Part shown: in pieces, positions 28,964-37,457 of the stretch
How positions within the stretch are numbered: the first letter of the stretch is position 1
Layout: the number at the start of each line of letters is the position of its first letter
NCBI RefSeq assembly: GCF_001700965.1
Contig: NZ_CP016756.1
Coordinates: 744,001 to 808,000, forward strand
Direction of reading: 5' to 3'
Origin: Stenotrophomonas nitritireducens
GTDB taxonomy: Bacteria; Pseudomonadota; Gammaproteobacteria; Xanthomonadales; Xanthomonadaceae
Length of the DNA: 64,000 nucleotides
The notes under the pieces: generated by a model
Databases searched by the model: none
Told to the model about the DNA's origin: nothing
The model's input: the letters and a program-made list of their open reading frames with translations, nothing else
Program-made: the position numbers and the translations under genes

Positions 28964-29031
28964 GTAGTGCCGAGCCATGCTCGGCAGCGGCTTTACCGCG
29001 AAGGCCTCTGCCGAGCATGGCTCGGCACTAC
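28964..29031. repeat. Inverted dimer of GTAG-type REP elements
   Basis: GTAGTGCCGAGCCATGCTCGGCAG (28964-28987) is mirrored by CTGCCGAGCATGGCTCGGCACTAC ending at 29031. This head-to-head dimer is the typical mobile unit of REP families moved by RAYT transposases. Confidence 0.9.
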
Positions 29032-29059
29032 AAAAAAACAAGGGCGCCAGCGGCGCCCT
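29031..29059 (-). terminator. Intrinsic terminator of the PadR-sensor operon
   Basis: Read on the minus strand, AGGGCGCC and GGCGCCCT are arms of a tight hairpin followed by TGTTTTTTTG. It lies 27 bases after the stop of the sensor-domain gene. Confidence 0.85.
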
Positions 29060-29086
29060 CGCCTGCTTTCACTCACTGCAGCTGGC

Positions 29087-30085
29087 TTACAGCCGCACCA
29101 GCAACTGCTTGGCCATGGCGCCGTGCAACTTGCCGATGCCGCGCGCCAGATGCAGGGTGCCGAATAGCAGCAGCACACCCACGCCAACCGATACCGGCCA
29201 CAACCAGAACGCATCGCCGACGTTCACGCCATCGATCCATATCCCGACCGGCAGATTGGTCACCAGTCCCACGACCGGGGCAAATACCAGCGCCAATGAC
29301 GTCGACAGCAAGGTCGTTGCCAGAGTGAAGTACAGAATGCCCAGCGGCAGCATCAGTACGAAGTACAGCATCGTCAGCAAAGTGCGCCCATCCGAGAACA
29401 TTGCGCCGATGCGCTGCAGCCAACCCTGGCTGCGATCGGTATAGGCCGGCCGGCGCGGCATGCGCACCCCGAGCATGGTTTCGATGATGCGTCCTTCAAC
29501 CAGCGACAACACCCGCACCGAGCCCAGGAACAACAGCAGGATCGGGATGCCGATGATCAGGATCAGCAGCGATACCGACAATGACAAACCAGTCACCACC
29601 CAGGTGAAGAAGAACGTGCCGGTGGCGAGCGACAACAGCATGTAGAACAGCGCGCCGTAGGTATGCGGGTCCAGCGCCACACCGAAGAAGCGGGCAAACA
29701 GGGAACGCGGTGCAGGCGCGCGGACCGGCGCAACCGCGCTCGGCTCGACAGGCGAGGCAATGGCGTCGGCAGCCGCCACTGACACCGCCGGCGCCGGCCG
29801 TGCGGCTGGCCGCGGCGTACGCAGTGCGCGGTTCACCGTCACTTCGGTTTCGCGGTAAATCTCGGCAACTTCCTCCGGCGCGCCATAGCTGCCGGCAACC
29901 CCGGCAATCACGTCGGCCTCGCTCTTGCCCGGCTGCTCGGCCAGCTCCGAACGCAGGTATTCCTCCGCGTCGTATAGCGCATCCTGGATCATCGCCGGGT
30001 CCGCCCCGCTCAAGGCAGCACGCAGTTGCTCCAGGTACTCGGGGATGGTCGTGGGCAGCGGTCGTGCGTTGTATTCGGTGTTCAT
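29087..30085 (-). CDS. HAAS-domain / sensor-domain membrane protein (PadR partner)
   Basis: The ATG at 30085 gives 332 residues and overlaps the TGA of the upstream padR gene by one base (TGATG), so translation is coupled. Residues 10-85 (IPEYLEQLRAALSGADPAMIQDALYDAEEYL...) match the HAAS/DUF1700 helical domain that accompanies PadR regulators. A Pro/Ala linker follows. Residues 135-330 hold five or six membrane helices with the pattern of the putative-sensor family: LSLATGTFFFTWVVTGL, IIGIPILLLFLGSVR, LVEGRIIETMLGVRMPRRP. The pair probably forms a regulator plus membrane sensor. The signal is unknown. Confidence 0.85.
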   Translation of the reverse strand: MNTEYNARPLPTTIPEYLEQLRAALSGADPAMIQDALYDAEEYLRSELAEQPGKSEADVIAGVAGSYGAPEEVAEIYRETEVTVNRALRTPRPAARPAPAVSVAAADAIASPVEPSAVAPVRAPAPRSLFARFFGVALDPHTYGALFYMLLSLATGTFFFTWVVTGLSLSVSLLILIIGIPILLLFLGSVRVLSLVEGRIIETMLGVRMPRRPAYTDRSQGWLQRIGAMFSDGRTLLTMLYFVLMLPLGILYFTLATTLLSTSLALVFAPVVGLVTNLPVGIWIDGVNVGDAFWLWPVSVGVGVLLLFGTLHLARGIGKLHGAMAKQLLVRL

Positions 30086-30447
30086 CACTTGATTCCTTCC
30101 AGTACCGACTCGACCGAGTCGCGGGTGGCATTCCAGGCAGCGATCCACTGCCGCAGCGCGGCGCGACCGTCGTCATTGATGCGGTAGTAGCGCCGTGGTG
30201 GTCCCGCCACCGATGGCTCCACATGACTTTCCAGCAGGCCGGCACCCTCCAGGTTGCGCAATACCGGGTACAGCGCGCTCTGCTTGCCGCTCAGCACCCC
30301 ATCGCCGACCCGCTCCAGCTCCTTGGCGATCAGATAGCCGTACAGCGGCTCCGGCGCCTTGGCCAACACCGCCAGCAAGGCCAGCGACACCGTGCCTGTG
30401 CTCAATTCCTTCTGGAACTTGCGCAGATGCGCATCCAATTCAGTCAT
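30085..30447 (-). CDS. PadR family transcriptional regulator
   Basis: The ATG at 30447 has AGGAG eight bases upstream and gives 120 residues. The protein is a winged helix of the PadR type: FQKELSTGTVSLALLAVLAKAPEPLYGYLIAKELE, then the wing PRRYYRINDDGRAAL, then a C-terminal dimerisation helix. It heads a two-gene operon with the HAAS/sensor gene. Two perfect palindromes upstream (30478-30507) are candidate operators, suggesting autorepression. Confidence 0.93.
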   Translation of the reverse strand: MTELDAHLRKFQKELSTGTVSLALLAVLAKAPEPLYGYLIAKELERVGDGVLSGKQSALYPVLRNLEGAGLLESHVEPSVAGPPRRYYRINDDGRAALRQWIAAWNATRDSVESVLEGIK

Positions 30448-30477
30448 GGCCTTCGCTCCTGCCAACTAGCCTGAAGC

Positions 30478-30507
30478 AAACACTAGTGTTTAGTTCGCTA
30501 TAGCGAA
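30478..30507. promoter_or_regulatory. Twin 14-base palindromes upstream of padR: candidate operator
   Basis: AAACACTAGTGTTT (30478-30491) and TTCGCTATAGCGAA (30494-30507) are both perfect palindromes, two bases apart, and AT-richer than the surroundings. They lie 31-60 bases upstream of the padR ATG. Their position and symmetry fit binding by the dimeric PadR product. Confidence 0.6.
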
Positions 30508-30600
30508 TGTGCCGGTAGTCACCCTTACCGCCGTCACGGCGCTGGCCGGCACGCCGCGCAATCGCGCAGAATCGGGCTACACCCAACTGGAATGCGCCCG

Positions 30601-31506
30601 ATGACGCTACGCCCCTGCCTGCTCGCGCTGGCCCTGTCGCTGTCCCCGCTGCCGCTGCTGGCCGCTGACGCCCCCGCCAAGTACCGCAGCGCGCAGGAGA
30701 TCATCGACGCCGCGCCGACCAGCGACTGGCACAGCCCGGCCGCCGAAAACACTGTGTACATGGACCTGGAAGGCGGCCGCGTCATCATCGAACTGGCCCC
30801 GCAGTTCGCGCCCGAACACGCTGGCAACATCCGTACCCTGGCCAAGCAACACTTCTGGGATGGCCTGAGCATCTATCGATCGCAGGACAACTTCGTGGTC
30901 CAGTTCGGCGACGCCGATGCCGACGATGCGGCCAAGGCAAAGTCGATGGGCGGCGCCAAAACCCACCTGCCGGCGGAATTCCAGCGTCCCGCAGCGGGGC
31001 TGGATTTCACTGCGCTGCCCGACCGCGACGGCTGGGCTGCCAGGACCGGGTTTGTGGGTGACTTCGCCGTTGGCAGCGACGGCCAGAACGCCTGGCTGGC
31101 GCATTGCTATGGCGCCGTCGGCGCGGGCCGCAACAACGAGGAAGACAGCAGCCTGGGCGCCGAACTCTATGTGGTCACCGGCCAGTCGCCACGCCAGCTG
31201 GACCGTAACATCACCCTGGTTGGTCGCGTGCTCAAGGGCATGGAACTGCTCAGCACGATCAAGCGTGGGCCCGAGCCGATGGGCTTTTATGAGGACGCCG
31301 CGCAGCGTACGCCGATCAAGGCGATCACCCTGGCCAGCGAATTACCGGAAGCGCAGCGGGTGAAACTGCAGGTGCTGCGCACCGACTCCAAGACCTTCGC
31401 CGACGCGGTGGAAGCGCGCCGCAATCGCGTCGACGGTTTCTACAAGCGCGCGGCTGGCCACATCGATCTGTGCAACATCCCGTTGCCGGTGCGGATCATC
31501 AAGTAA
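30601..31506 (+). CDS. Periplasmic peptidyl-prolyl cis-trans isomerase, cyclophilin type
   Basis: The 301-residue product has a signal peptide ([21 protein letters not shown]). The cyclophilin domain spans about residues 50-220: [29 protein letters not shown], the FWDGLSIYR segment, VVQFGD, and LNRN-like [14 protein letters not shown]. Cyclophilins assist folding by isomerising Xaa-Pro bonds. The segment [19 protein letters not shown] replaces the usual short loop, and a C-terminal extension of about 60 residues is present. An in-frame ATG at 30592 would add three residues. The gene stands alone, ahead of a REP dimer. Confidence 0.88.
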   Translation: MTLRPCLLALALSLSPLPLLAADAPAKYRSAQEIIDAAPTSDWHSPAAENTVYMDLEGGRVIIELAPQFAPEHAGNIRTLAKQHFWDGLSIYRSQDNFVVQFGDADADDAAKAKSMGGAKTHLPAEFQRPAAGLDFTALPDRDGWAARTGFVGDFAVGSDGQNAWLAHCYGAVGAGRNNEEDSSLGAELYVVTGQSPRQLDRNITLVGRVLKGMELLSTIKRGPEPMGFYEDAAQRTPIKAITLASELPEAQRVKLQVLRTDSKTFADAVEARRNRVDGFYKRAAGHIDLCNIPLPVRIIK

Positions 31507-31522
31507 GCCGGCAACCGCACCT

Positions 31523-31591
31523 GTAGTGCCGAGCCATGCTCGGCAGGGGCTTGCCCGGTACAGCCCCTTGCCGAGCATGGCTCGGCCCTAC
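31523..31591. repeat. Inverted dimer of GTAG-type REP elements
   Basis: GTAGTGCCGAGCCATGCTCGGCAG at the left is mirrored by TTGCCGAGCATGGCTCGGCCCTAC at the right, 17 bases after the cyclophilin stop. The dimer would fold into a long cruciform or an mRNA 3' stem. Confidence 0.88.
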
Positions 31592-31624
31592 ACGTGCTTG
31601 GCTTGACGTGACTGGATATCCATG

Positions 31625-31654
31625 CAATTAATTAATTAACGAATTAGTTAATTG
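31625..31654. promoter_or_regulatory. AT-rich dyad upstream of the arsR gene: candidate operator
   Basis: CAATTAA (31625-31631) and TTAATTG (31648-31654) are inverted, and inside them AATTAAC (31634-31640) pairs with GTTAATT (31647-31653) across six bases. The site ends 7 bases before the ATG of the ArsR-type regulator. It is the most AT-rich spot in this part of the window and fits an autoregulatory operator. Confidence 0.6.
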
Positions 31655-31661
31655 ATTGACC

Positions 31662-31988
31662 ATGCCCGCTGACCAGATCTTCGAAGCCCTCGCCTCGCGC
31701 CCACGCCGGGAGATCTTGGCCTATCTGTCGGCGCAGGAGCTCACCGCCGGAGAGATCGGCCAGCGCTTTGCAATGAGCGCACCGGCCATCTCGCGCCACC
31801 TGTCGGTTCTGGCAGCTGCCGGGCTGGTGATCAGCGAGCGTCGCGGCCAGTTCGTTTTCTACCGGCTGACCCCCGACAACCTGGTCAATACACTCAGCCG
31901 TTTCGCCTTCGAGGTGTGCCCAACGGCCGGCCCGCTGCAGCGCGAATCCCGCAGCAACGCCAAGCGCAAGACCAAGCCCGCTACCTGA
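31662..31988 (+). CDS. ArsR/SdpR-type winged-helix autorepressor
   Basis: The 108-residue protein has the ArsR fold: FEALASRPRREILAYLSAQELTAGEIGQRFAMSAPAISRHLSVLAAAGLVISERRGQFVFYRL. The recognition helix is AMSAPAISRHLSVL. Cys occurs only once, late in the chain, so it is unlikely to be a classical metal sensor; it resembles the SdpR-type autorepressors. ATG at 31662 is preferred over TTG at 31656. The next gene starts 17 bases after its stop, so the two form an operon under the dyad at 31625-31654. Confidence 0.9.
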   Translation: MPADQIFEALASRPRREILAYLSAQELTAGEIGQRFAMSAPAISRHLSVLAAAGLVISERRGQFVFYRLTPDNLVNTLSRFAFEVCPTAGPLQRESRSNAKRKTKPAT

Positions 31989-32005
31989 TCGAACCGAGGC
32001 CCCGC

Positions 32006-33412
32006 ATGGAACGCAGTTGCCGCAGTGAACCCGGTTTTCCTCATGTTTCACTCCACAGCAGCGACGGTCGTCGTGCTGTGGAAGTCACCTTGCTGAGTCC
32101 GCTCGACGCCGGTGCCGGTGACGCGGTGGCAAGCACCGCAGGCGCGATGCAGGCGCGGCACCCGCACTTCAATGACGCGCTGGATGAGCCGTCGGCGCGG
32201 TTGTCAGCGCCCGATCTTGATGTGGGCGACCCGGCGGCGCTCTATACGTTCTCCGTTGGCAGCAACGGCCATCCCTTCCACCGGCACGCGGCACCGCGCC
32301 TGTTCACCGCCATCAGTGGCAGCGGCGGCGCACGCCTGCGCTTCATCGCCGCCGATGCCCGCATGGACAGCGCCGAAGAAACCCTCGCCGGCCTGCAGCA
32401 CGTCGAGGTGCCCGCTGATTGCCTGTTCACCGTGCGCATGGCTGCCAACACCTGGCACCAGTTCCAGCCACTGCATGGCAATGGCCTTCACCCGGCGCTG
32501 TTCGCGGTTTCCTGCCATCCGGACGAAACCGCCGGTGCGCTGGATCCGGCCTTGCATGCGCAGGTGATGCGCGGCGACGCGGATCTGGCCAGCCTCACCG
32601 AACTGATGCCGGAAACACTGCTGCAGGCATTGCAGCGCACCCAGCAAAGCGCTGCGATACGCACCACCACGCTCGGCTTCGCGCCTGTTCCGAGGCGCAC
32701 ATGGGTGGCCGCCACCTGCACGCAGCTTCGTCAGCCTGCCGAGCGCCTGCGGCGGGCGCTGCTGCAGCGTTTTCGACGTGACGCCAGTGCGCGGCAAGAA
32801 CTGCCAGCGTTGTCCACACGAAGCATGCTTGCACTGCCGGACGACTCACTGCTGGCCGCGCAACTGACGCAACATCATCACCAGGACTGTGTGCAACTGC
32901 AGATCGATCAGCGCTGGCTCCCGGCCATTGGCACCGAGCAGCTGCTGGTACTGCTGCTGACAGCTTTCATGAACCAACCCGCCAGCAGCATCAGCGGCCT
33001 GATGCGGCTGCGCAACCTGCTGGCGCGCCCACTGCGGCTGCGCACATCGCCGCTGGGTTGTCCGGTTTCCTCACTGCTGAACGACACACCCGGGCAACGC
33101 TTCGCACAGCGCTTCCCGGTATTGGCCAGCGCGTGCAGCGCAGACACGCAGCAGGTGTTGCTGGGCGCCGATGACCGCCACCTGCAGTTCCGCTCCTGCG
33201 TCGCGGTGCGTCGCCAGCACGACCAGATCATTTTCAGCCTGTCCACGCGTGTGCGTTGCCACAATGCGTTCGGGCACCTGTACATGGCAGTCGTTGACCC
33301 GGTGCATCGCCACTTCATCGCCCCCAAGATGTTGAGGACCGCAGTGGGAGAGCTGCTGGAGGATGCATTGGCGGGCCGCTCCAGCACCGCGACAGCGGTG
33401 GTACCGGGCTAG
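32006..33412 (+). CDS. Cupin / DUF2867 fusion protein
   Basis: The ATG at 32006 has GAGG eight bases upstream and gives 468 residues. The N-terminal half (about 70-200) is cupin-like: HPFHRHAAPRLFTAISGSGGARLRF and later NTWHQFQPLHG, with His residues placed as a possible metal site. The C-terminal half (about 310-460) fits DUF2867, with LMRLRNLLARPL, a CVAVRRQHDQIIFSLSTRV strand and RCHNAFGHLYMAVVDPVHRHFIAPKMLR near the end. DUF2867 proteins are of unknown function. The gene is in an operon with the ArsR-type repressor. I do not recognise a characterised homologue with this fusion. Confidence 0.72.
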   Translation: MERSCRSEPGFPHVSLHSSDGRRAVEVTLLSPLDAGAGDAVASTAGAMQARHPHFNDALDEPSARLSAPDLDVGDPAALYTFSVGSNGHPFHRHAAPRLFTAISGSGGARLRFIAADARMDSAEETLAGLQHVEVPADCLFTVRMAANTWHQFQPLHGNGLHPALFAVSCHPDETAGALDPALHAQVMRGDADLASLTELMPETLLQALQRTQQSAAIRTTTLGFAPVPRRTWVAATCTQLRQPAERLRRALLQRFRRDASARQELPALSTRSMLALPDDSLLAAQLTQHHHQDCVQLQIDQRWLPAIGTEQLLVLLLTAFMNQPASSISGLMRLRNLLARPLRLRTSPLGCPVSSLLNDTPGQRFAQRFPVLASACSADTQQVLLGADDRHLQFRSCVAVRRQHDQIIFSLSTRVRCHNAFGHLYMAVVDPVHRHFIAPKMLRTAVGELLEDALAGRSSTATAVVPG

Positions 33413-33533
33413 CTGCAGGCCCGTATCCACAACCGCCATCGTTCAGGCAATGGGACAATGAGGGCAATAATCAGCATCTACCGCCACTGCTGATCTGCAG
33501 TTACTTTGATGGCTTATTGCACAGGAATTCGCC

Positions 33534-33935
33534 ATGGCCCAGGTCACCATCGAGTCAACCGCCGACAACTACGCCCATCTCATCAGCAACGGCCTGCACA
33601 CGCTGCTGGCCGACGAGCCACCGCGCCTGGGTGGCAAGGACGCGGGCATGGCACCGTTCGACCTGTACCTCGCATCGCTGGCCGCATGTACCGCCATTAC
33701 CCTGCGCATGTATGCAGAGAAAAAAGGCTGGGACCTGGGTCAATTCAACGCCGAGCTTACATCCAGCCGCAATGAAGCCGGTAAGCTGCAGGTGCACCGC
33801 ATTCTTTCCGCTACCGGCACGCTGAGCAGCGAACAATGGGAGCGTTTGTTGGATGTCGCCAGCCGTACACCGGTTACCAAGGTGATGAGCGAAGGTGCAA
33901 CCATCACCAGCGAACACCGCCCTCCGAAGAGTTGA
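33534..33935 (+). CDS. OsmC family protein
   Basis: The 133-residue protein has the OsmC/Ohr fold: PFDLYLASLAACTAITLRMYAEKKGWDLGQFNAEL. OsmC-type peroxidases use two Cys residues. The first is present in the helix AACTAITL, but the usual second Cys in the RCPV-like position is Thr here (SRTPVTKVM). It may be a one-Cys variant or have a non-peroxidase role. AGGAATT precedes the ATG. A small gene follows 6 bases after the stop. Confidence 0.87.
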   Translation: MAQVTIESTADNYAHLISNGLHTLLADEPPRLGGKDAGMAPFDLYLASLAACTAITLRMYAEKKGWDLGQFNAELTSSRNEAGKLQVHRILSATGTLSSEQWERLLDVASRTPVTKVMSEGATITSEHRPPKS

Positions 33936-33941
33936 GACGCC

Positions 33942-34190
33942 ATGTTTACAATTGTTGTGCTGTGGGACGCCAAGAACGCCGAAGTGACGCAATGGGAAGA
34001 AATCCCTGCGTTGATCACCTGGAAGGACAGGGAGCTCTCCCTGCGTGCAGGCCCACGCGAGCGCGTGGATGCGGATGGCAACAGCAGCCAGGTGGCGGTG
34101 TATCTGCCTGATGAGCTGAACGAAGAAGAGTTCCAGGAACTGTTCGCCGCGCATGAGAAACGCATTCCGGAGCTGCATCTGCACGGCTGA
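33942..34190 (+). CDS. Small conserved-looking protein of unknown function
   Basis: The 82-residue product starts 6 bases after the OsmC gene and is probably cotranscribed. It begins MFTIVVLWDAKNAEVTQWEEIPALITW and has an acidic helix ELNEEEFQELFAAHEKRIPEL. There are no Cys residues or membrane segments. I do not recognise a family. The codon use and the tight spacing support it as a real gene. Confidence 0.65.
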   Translation: MFTIVVLWDAKNAEVTQWEEIPALITWKDRELSLRAGPRERVDADGNSSQVAVYLPDELNEEEFQELFAAHEKRIPELHLHG

Positions 34191-34199
34191 TGCAGGCCT

Positions 34200-34276
34200 T
34201 TGTGGGAGCGGCGTCAGCCGCGAAGCTGACACCCTTTCAGGTCATCGGCTTCGCGGCTGACACCGCTCCCACAAAG
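34200..34276. repeat. Inverted dimer of GGAGCGGCGTCAGCCGCGAAGC repeats
   Basis: GTGGGAGCGGCGTCAGCCGCGAAGCTGACACC is mirrored by GGCTTCGCGGCTGACACCGCTCCCAC. This second REP family differs from the GTAGTGCCGAGC family. It separates the convergent ends of the OsmC operon and the DUF4349 gene and could act as a bidirectional mRNA end. Confidence 0.88.
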
Positions 34277-34283
34277 CCGAGGA

Positions 34284-35075
34284 TTACTTCTTGCGGCGGC
34301 GACGCCACCACAGGCGCAGCAACCACGCCAGCACGCCGCCGACCAGCAGCACCGGCAGCAAGCCGGCGGCGATGCGGATCACATACGCCAGGCTGGTGGT
34401 GAAGATTTCACCGAAGTCACCGAACGCCTGGCCGATTTCGCTGCGGTTGCGTTGGCTGTTGGTGGATTCGATGTTGATGGTGACCAGCTGCGTATCGATG
34501 CGCCGGTGCTGCTGGGCGGCATCGCGGTTGGCCTGCTGCAAGCCGGCTTCAATCTCGGACAGCCGCTGGGAAATCGTCAACAAATCCGCCACAGCCAGAT
34601 CGCGACGCTGCTGGTATTCGATCAGCCGCGCGTGCTCGGCCTTCAGCCGGTCCTGCATCAGCTGGGTATCGGCAACCTGCTGCGCCAGGTCCTCGGCCTC
34701 GGTATTGCGCGTGGTCACCTCGCCCTTGTCACTGGCCAGCGCAATCAACGGCTCCACGCCCTTGGGCGCGACACGCACCTTGATCAGGCCGCTCGGCGTA
34801 TCGCCGCCCTGCTGGGAGACATTGAGCACCGCACAGTCGCCGTACTTCGCGCTCTGGCAGGCATCGGCCACCGCTTTCACCCGGGGGGCGATGTCCTTGC
34901 CCGGCAGCTGCAGCTGCACGGTGTGCTCGTAGGCCAGGAAGGCGCCCTCCGGCGACTGCACCGCATCGGCGGCAACGGCCGCGCTTTCGGCCGACATCTC
35001 ATGCTTGGCGCAGCCTGCCAGCGCCAGCAACGCGCCCAGTGCCAAGGCCAAGGTCCTTCCGTGCAATTGCTTCAT
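34284..35075 (-). CDS. DUF4349 lipoprotein
   Basis: The ATG at 35075 has AGGGA upstream and gives 263 residues; the frame is open further but lacks a sensible start. The N-terminus LALALGALLALAGC is a lipoprotein signal with lipobox Cys. The mature protein has FLAYEHTVQLQLPGKDIAPRVKAVADAC, a Gln/Arg-rich coiled coil in the middle (DTQLMQDRLKAEHARLIEYQQRRDLAVADLL), one C-terminal membrane helix and a basic end (RLWWRRRRKK). This is the DUF4349 layout. The role is unknown; the family is often linked to membrane stress. Confidence 0.82.
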   Translation of the reverse strand: MKQLHGRTLALALGALLALAGCAKHEMSAESAAVAADAVQSPEGAFLAYEHTVQLQLPGKDIAPRVKAVADACQSAKYGDCAVLNVSQQGGDTPSGLIKVRVAPKGVEPLIALASDKGEVTTRNTEAEDLAQQVADTQLMQDRLKAEHARLIEYQQRRDLAVADLLTISQRLSEIEAGLQQANRDAAQQHRRIDTQLVTINIESTNSQRNRSEIGQAFGDFGEIFTTSLAYVIRIAAGLLPVLLVGGVLAWLLRLWWRRRRKK

Positions 35076-35155
35076 GCTTCCCTGAATCCGGTATGGGGTG
35101 GCGGCAGCATAACGACATGGCTGAATACGAAGGCTAAATTTTTGTGCAGGGCGCT

Positions 35156-35240
35156 GTAGCCCGGGTAAGCGCAGCGCACCCGGGGTTGTAGTTCCTCTGC
35201 CGGGCCACTTCCCCGGGTGCGCTGCGCTTACCCGGGCTAC
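35156..35240. repeat. Inverted dimer of GTAGCCCGGGTAAGCGCAGCGCACCCGG repeats
   Basis: GTAGCCCGGGTAAGCGCAGCGCACCCGGGG (from 35156) is mirrored by CCCCGGGTGCGCTGCGCTTACCCGGGCTAC (to 35240). This is a third REP family, also GTAG-headed, and recurs at 47647-47784, 59613-59641 and 60976-61004. Confidence 0.9.
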
Positions 35241-35394
35241 ACGTATTGGGCCGACTTTGCGGTGGCTGCGTCCACCTGGCGCAGCTTCGGCGCTGCCAAC
35301 CGCCCAGGTCGGCAAGCTGCCACCAACCAACGGCATGTGCGGCACCGGCCCGCTCCGCCTATGCTCGTCGATTCCCTCAGTAACAGGATCACCG

Positions 35395-37197
35395 ATGCGC
35401 AAGCACCTGCTCGCCGCCGCCCTGCTCGCCAGCCTCGCCGGCTGCCAGAGCGGCGAGGCCCCGACCGCTCCGTCCACTTCCGCCGAGCAGGCCGGCCAAG
35501 GCCAGGCCGACGCCCAGTTCGCCGAGCTGTCGAAGAAGGCACTGGACACCTGGATGCAGCTATCCCCGGTCAGCGCCACCCAGATCGGCGACCACCGCTA
35601 CGACAGCCGGCTCGATGACCTCAGCGCCGCCGGCCAGCAGAAGAGCCTGGAGGCCAGCAAGGCCCTGCTCGCCGAACTGGACAAGCTCGATGTCAGCAAG
35701 CTCGGCCGCGAGAACCAGGTGGACGCCGCCATCCTGCGCAACCAGCTGCAGTCGGACATCTGGTCCAACGAAACCATGCAGTCCTGGAAGTGGGACCCAC
35801 AGGTCTACAACGGCTTGGCCGGCAGTGCCATCTACGGCTTGATGGCGCGCGAGTTCGCGCCGCTGCCCGAGCGCCTGAAATCGGCCACCGCACGCATCGA
35901 GCAGATCCCGCAGATCTTCGCCGCGGCCCGCGCCAACCTCGACCCGGCACGCGTACCGAAGATCCATGCCGAGACCGTTGCCAAGCAGAACCGCGGCATC
36001 CTCAGCCTGGTTGAAACCTTCATCGTGCCCAACATCGGCCAGCTTGAAGCCGCTGACCAGGAACGCCTGAAGACCGCCATCGCCAACCTCACCAAGGCGG
36101 TGGAAGAGCAGCAGACCTGGCTGGACAAGACCCTGGTGCCCAACGCCAAGGGCGAGTTCCGCATCGGCGCGGAAAAGTACGACCAGAAGCTCAAGTTCTC
36201 GCTCAACTCCTCGCTGTCGCGCGCCGAGATCGGCGAGCGCGCCCGCGCCGAACTGAGCCGCGTGCGCAAGGACATGTACGGCATCGCCCAGGTGGTGCTG
36301 AAGGACAAGCCGGGCGCGCCGGAAATGCCGGCCAACCCGACCGATGACCAGCAGCAGAAGGCCATCGAAGCCGCGCTGGAACTGGCCTATGCCGACAAGC
36401 CGGCCCGCGACAAGGTGGTTGACGACGCCAAGTCGGCGCTGGACCAGTCCACCGAATTCGTGCGCAAGCACGACCTGATGACCCTGCCCGACGCGCCGGT
36501 CGACATCATCCTGATGCCGGAATTCCAGCGTGGCGTGGCCGTGGCCTATTGCGACTCGCCGGGTCCGTTGGACAAGAACCTGAAGACCTTCTACGCGGTC
36601 TCGCCGATTCCGGACGACTGGAACGACAAGCAGGTGGATTCCTTCCTGCGCGAATACAACAGCCGCATGATCCACCTGTTGTCCATCCACGAGGGCACTC
36701 CGGGCCACTACCTGGAAGGCTGGCACTCGGGCAAGTTCCCGTCCACGTTGCGTGCCGTATTGCGCTCTGGTCTGTTTGCCGAAGGCTGGGCGGTCTACAC
36801 CGAGCGCATGATGCAGGAACAGGGCTACCTGGATAACGACCCGCTGTTCCACCTGGTGCAGCTGAAGTTCTATCTGCGCACCATTGCCAACGCCATCCTC
36901 GACCAGGGTGTGCACGTGGACAACTGGAGCCGCGAGCAGGCCATGCAGCTGATGACCCACGATGCCTTCCAGCAGGAAAGCGAAGCCTCGGGCAAGTGGG
37001 TGCGCGCGCAGCTCACCTCGGCCCAGCTGCCGACCTACTTCGTCGGTGCGCAGGAGCACTTCGACACCCGCAAGGCGGTGCAGGACAAGCAGGGCGCCAA
37101 CTTCAACCTGAAGGCCTACCACGACCAGATCCTGTCCTACGGCGCGCCGCCGGTGCGCTTCGCACGCCAGCTGATGCTGGAGCAGCCGATCGAGTAA
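35395..37197 (+). CDS. DUF885 family lipoprotein (putative zinc peptidase)
   Basis: The ATG at 35395 gives 600 residues with a lipoprotein signal (MRKHLLAAALLASLAGC). The C-terminal half has the DUF885 motifs: MIHLLSIHEGTPGHYLEGW, FAEGWAVYTERMMQEQGYL and FYLRTIANAILDQGVH. The HEGTPGH segment followed by EGWAVYTE resembles the zinc site of M32-like gluzincin peptidases, so it is probably a periplasmic or outer-membrane-anchored metallopeptidase; the substrate is unknown. An intrinsic terminator follows. It is divergent from the DUF4349 gene across the REP dimer. Confidence 0.88.
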   Translation: MRKHLLAAALLASLAGCQSGEAPTAPSTSAEQAGQGQADAQFAELSKKALDTWMQLSPVSATQIGDHRYDSRLDDLSAAGQQKSLEASKALLAELDKLDVSKLGRENQVDAAILRNQLQSDIWSNETMQSWKWDPQVYNGLAGSAIYGLMAREFAPLPERLKSATARIEQIPQIFAAARANLDPARVPKIHAETVAKQNRGILSLVETFIVPNIGQLEAADQERLKTAIANLTKAVEEQQTWLDKTLVPNAKGEFRIGAEKYDQKLKFSLNSSLSRAEIGERARAELSRVRKDMYGIAQVVLKDKPGAPEMPANPTDDQQQKAIEAALELAYADKPARDKVVDDAKSALDQSTEFVRKHDLMTLPDAPVDIILMPEFQRGVAVAYCDSPGPLDKNLKTFYAVSPIPDDWNDKQVDSFLREYNSRMIHLLSIHEGTPGHYLEGWHSGKFPSTLRAVLRSGLFAEGWAVYTERMMQEQGYLDNDPLFHLVQLKFYLRTIANAILDQGVHVDNWSREQAMQLMTHDAFQQESEASGKWVRAQLTSAQLPTYFVGAQEHFDTRKAVQDKQGANFNLKAYHDQILSYGAPPVRFARQLMLEQPIE

Positions 37198-37221
37198 GCA
37201 ACGGCGATTCTGTAAGCGAAG

Positions 37222-37248
37222 AGCCCGGGCATGTCCCGGGCTTTTCTC
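37222..37248 (+). terminator. Intrinsic terminator of the DUF885 gene
   Basis: AGCCCGGG and CCCGGGCT arms with a CATGT loop are followed by TTTCTCT. It starts 25 bases after the stop. Confidence 0.85.
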
Positions 37249-37457
37249 TACCCCATCGTTCACCGCAAGCAGGGGATGCCACCACGCAAACGGTCACAGT
37301 GAGACATCGCTGGTACTTGTCGCCCCGTTCATACCGCTACAAGATTGCGACATACCGTTCATTGATACGGGAAACACCTCACAACAGCGACAGGGCTGGC
37401 AGACATTTGCCACACCCACTTTGGTAAATCAACACGCTGTCCAACCAATGGCCGCAC

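Noticed and set aside
28919..29031. CRISPR array
   Set aside because: The repeats are palindromic REP units in inverted dimers with irregular spacing and no unique spacers of constant size; no cas genes are in the window.
28877..29444. Plus-strand open frames of 96-155 residues after phaZ
   Set aside because: They cross the REP dimer and lie opposite the HAAS/sensor gene; no motif.
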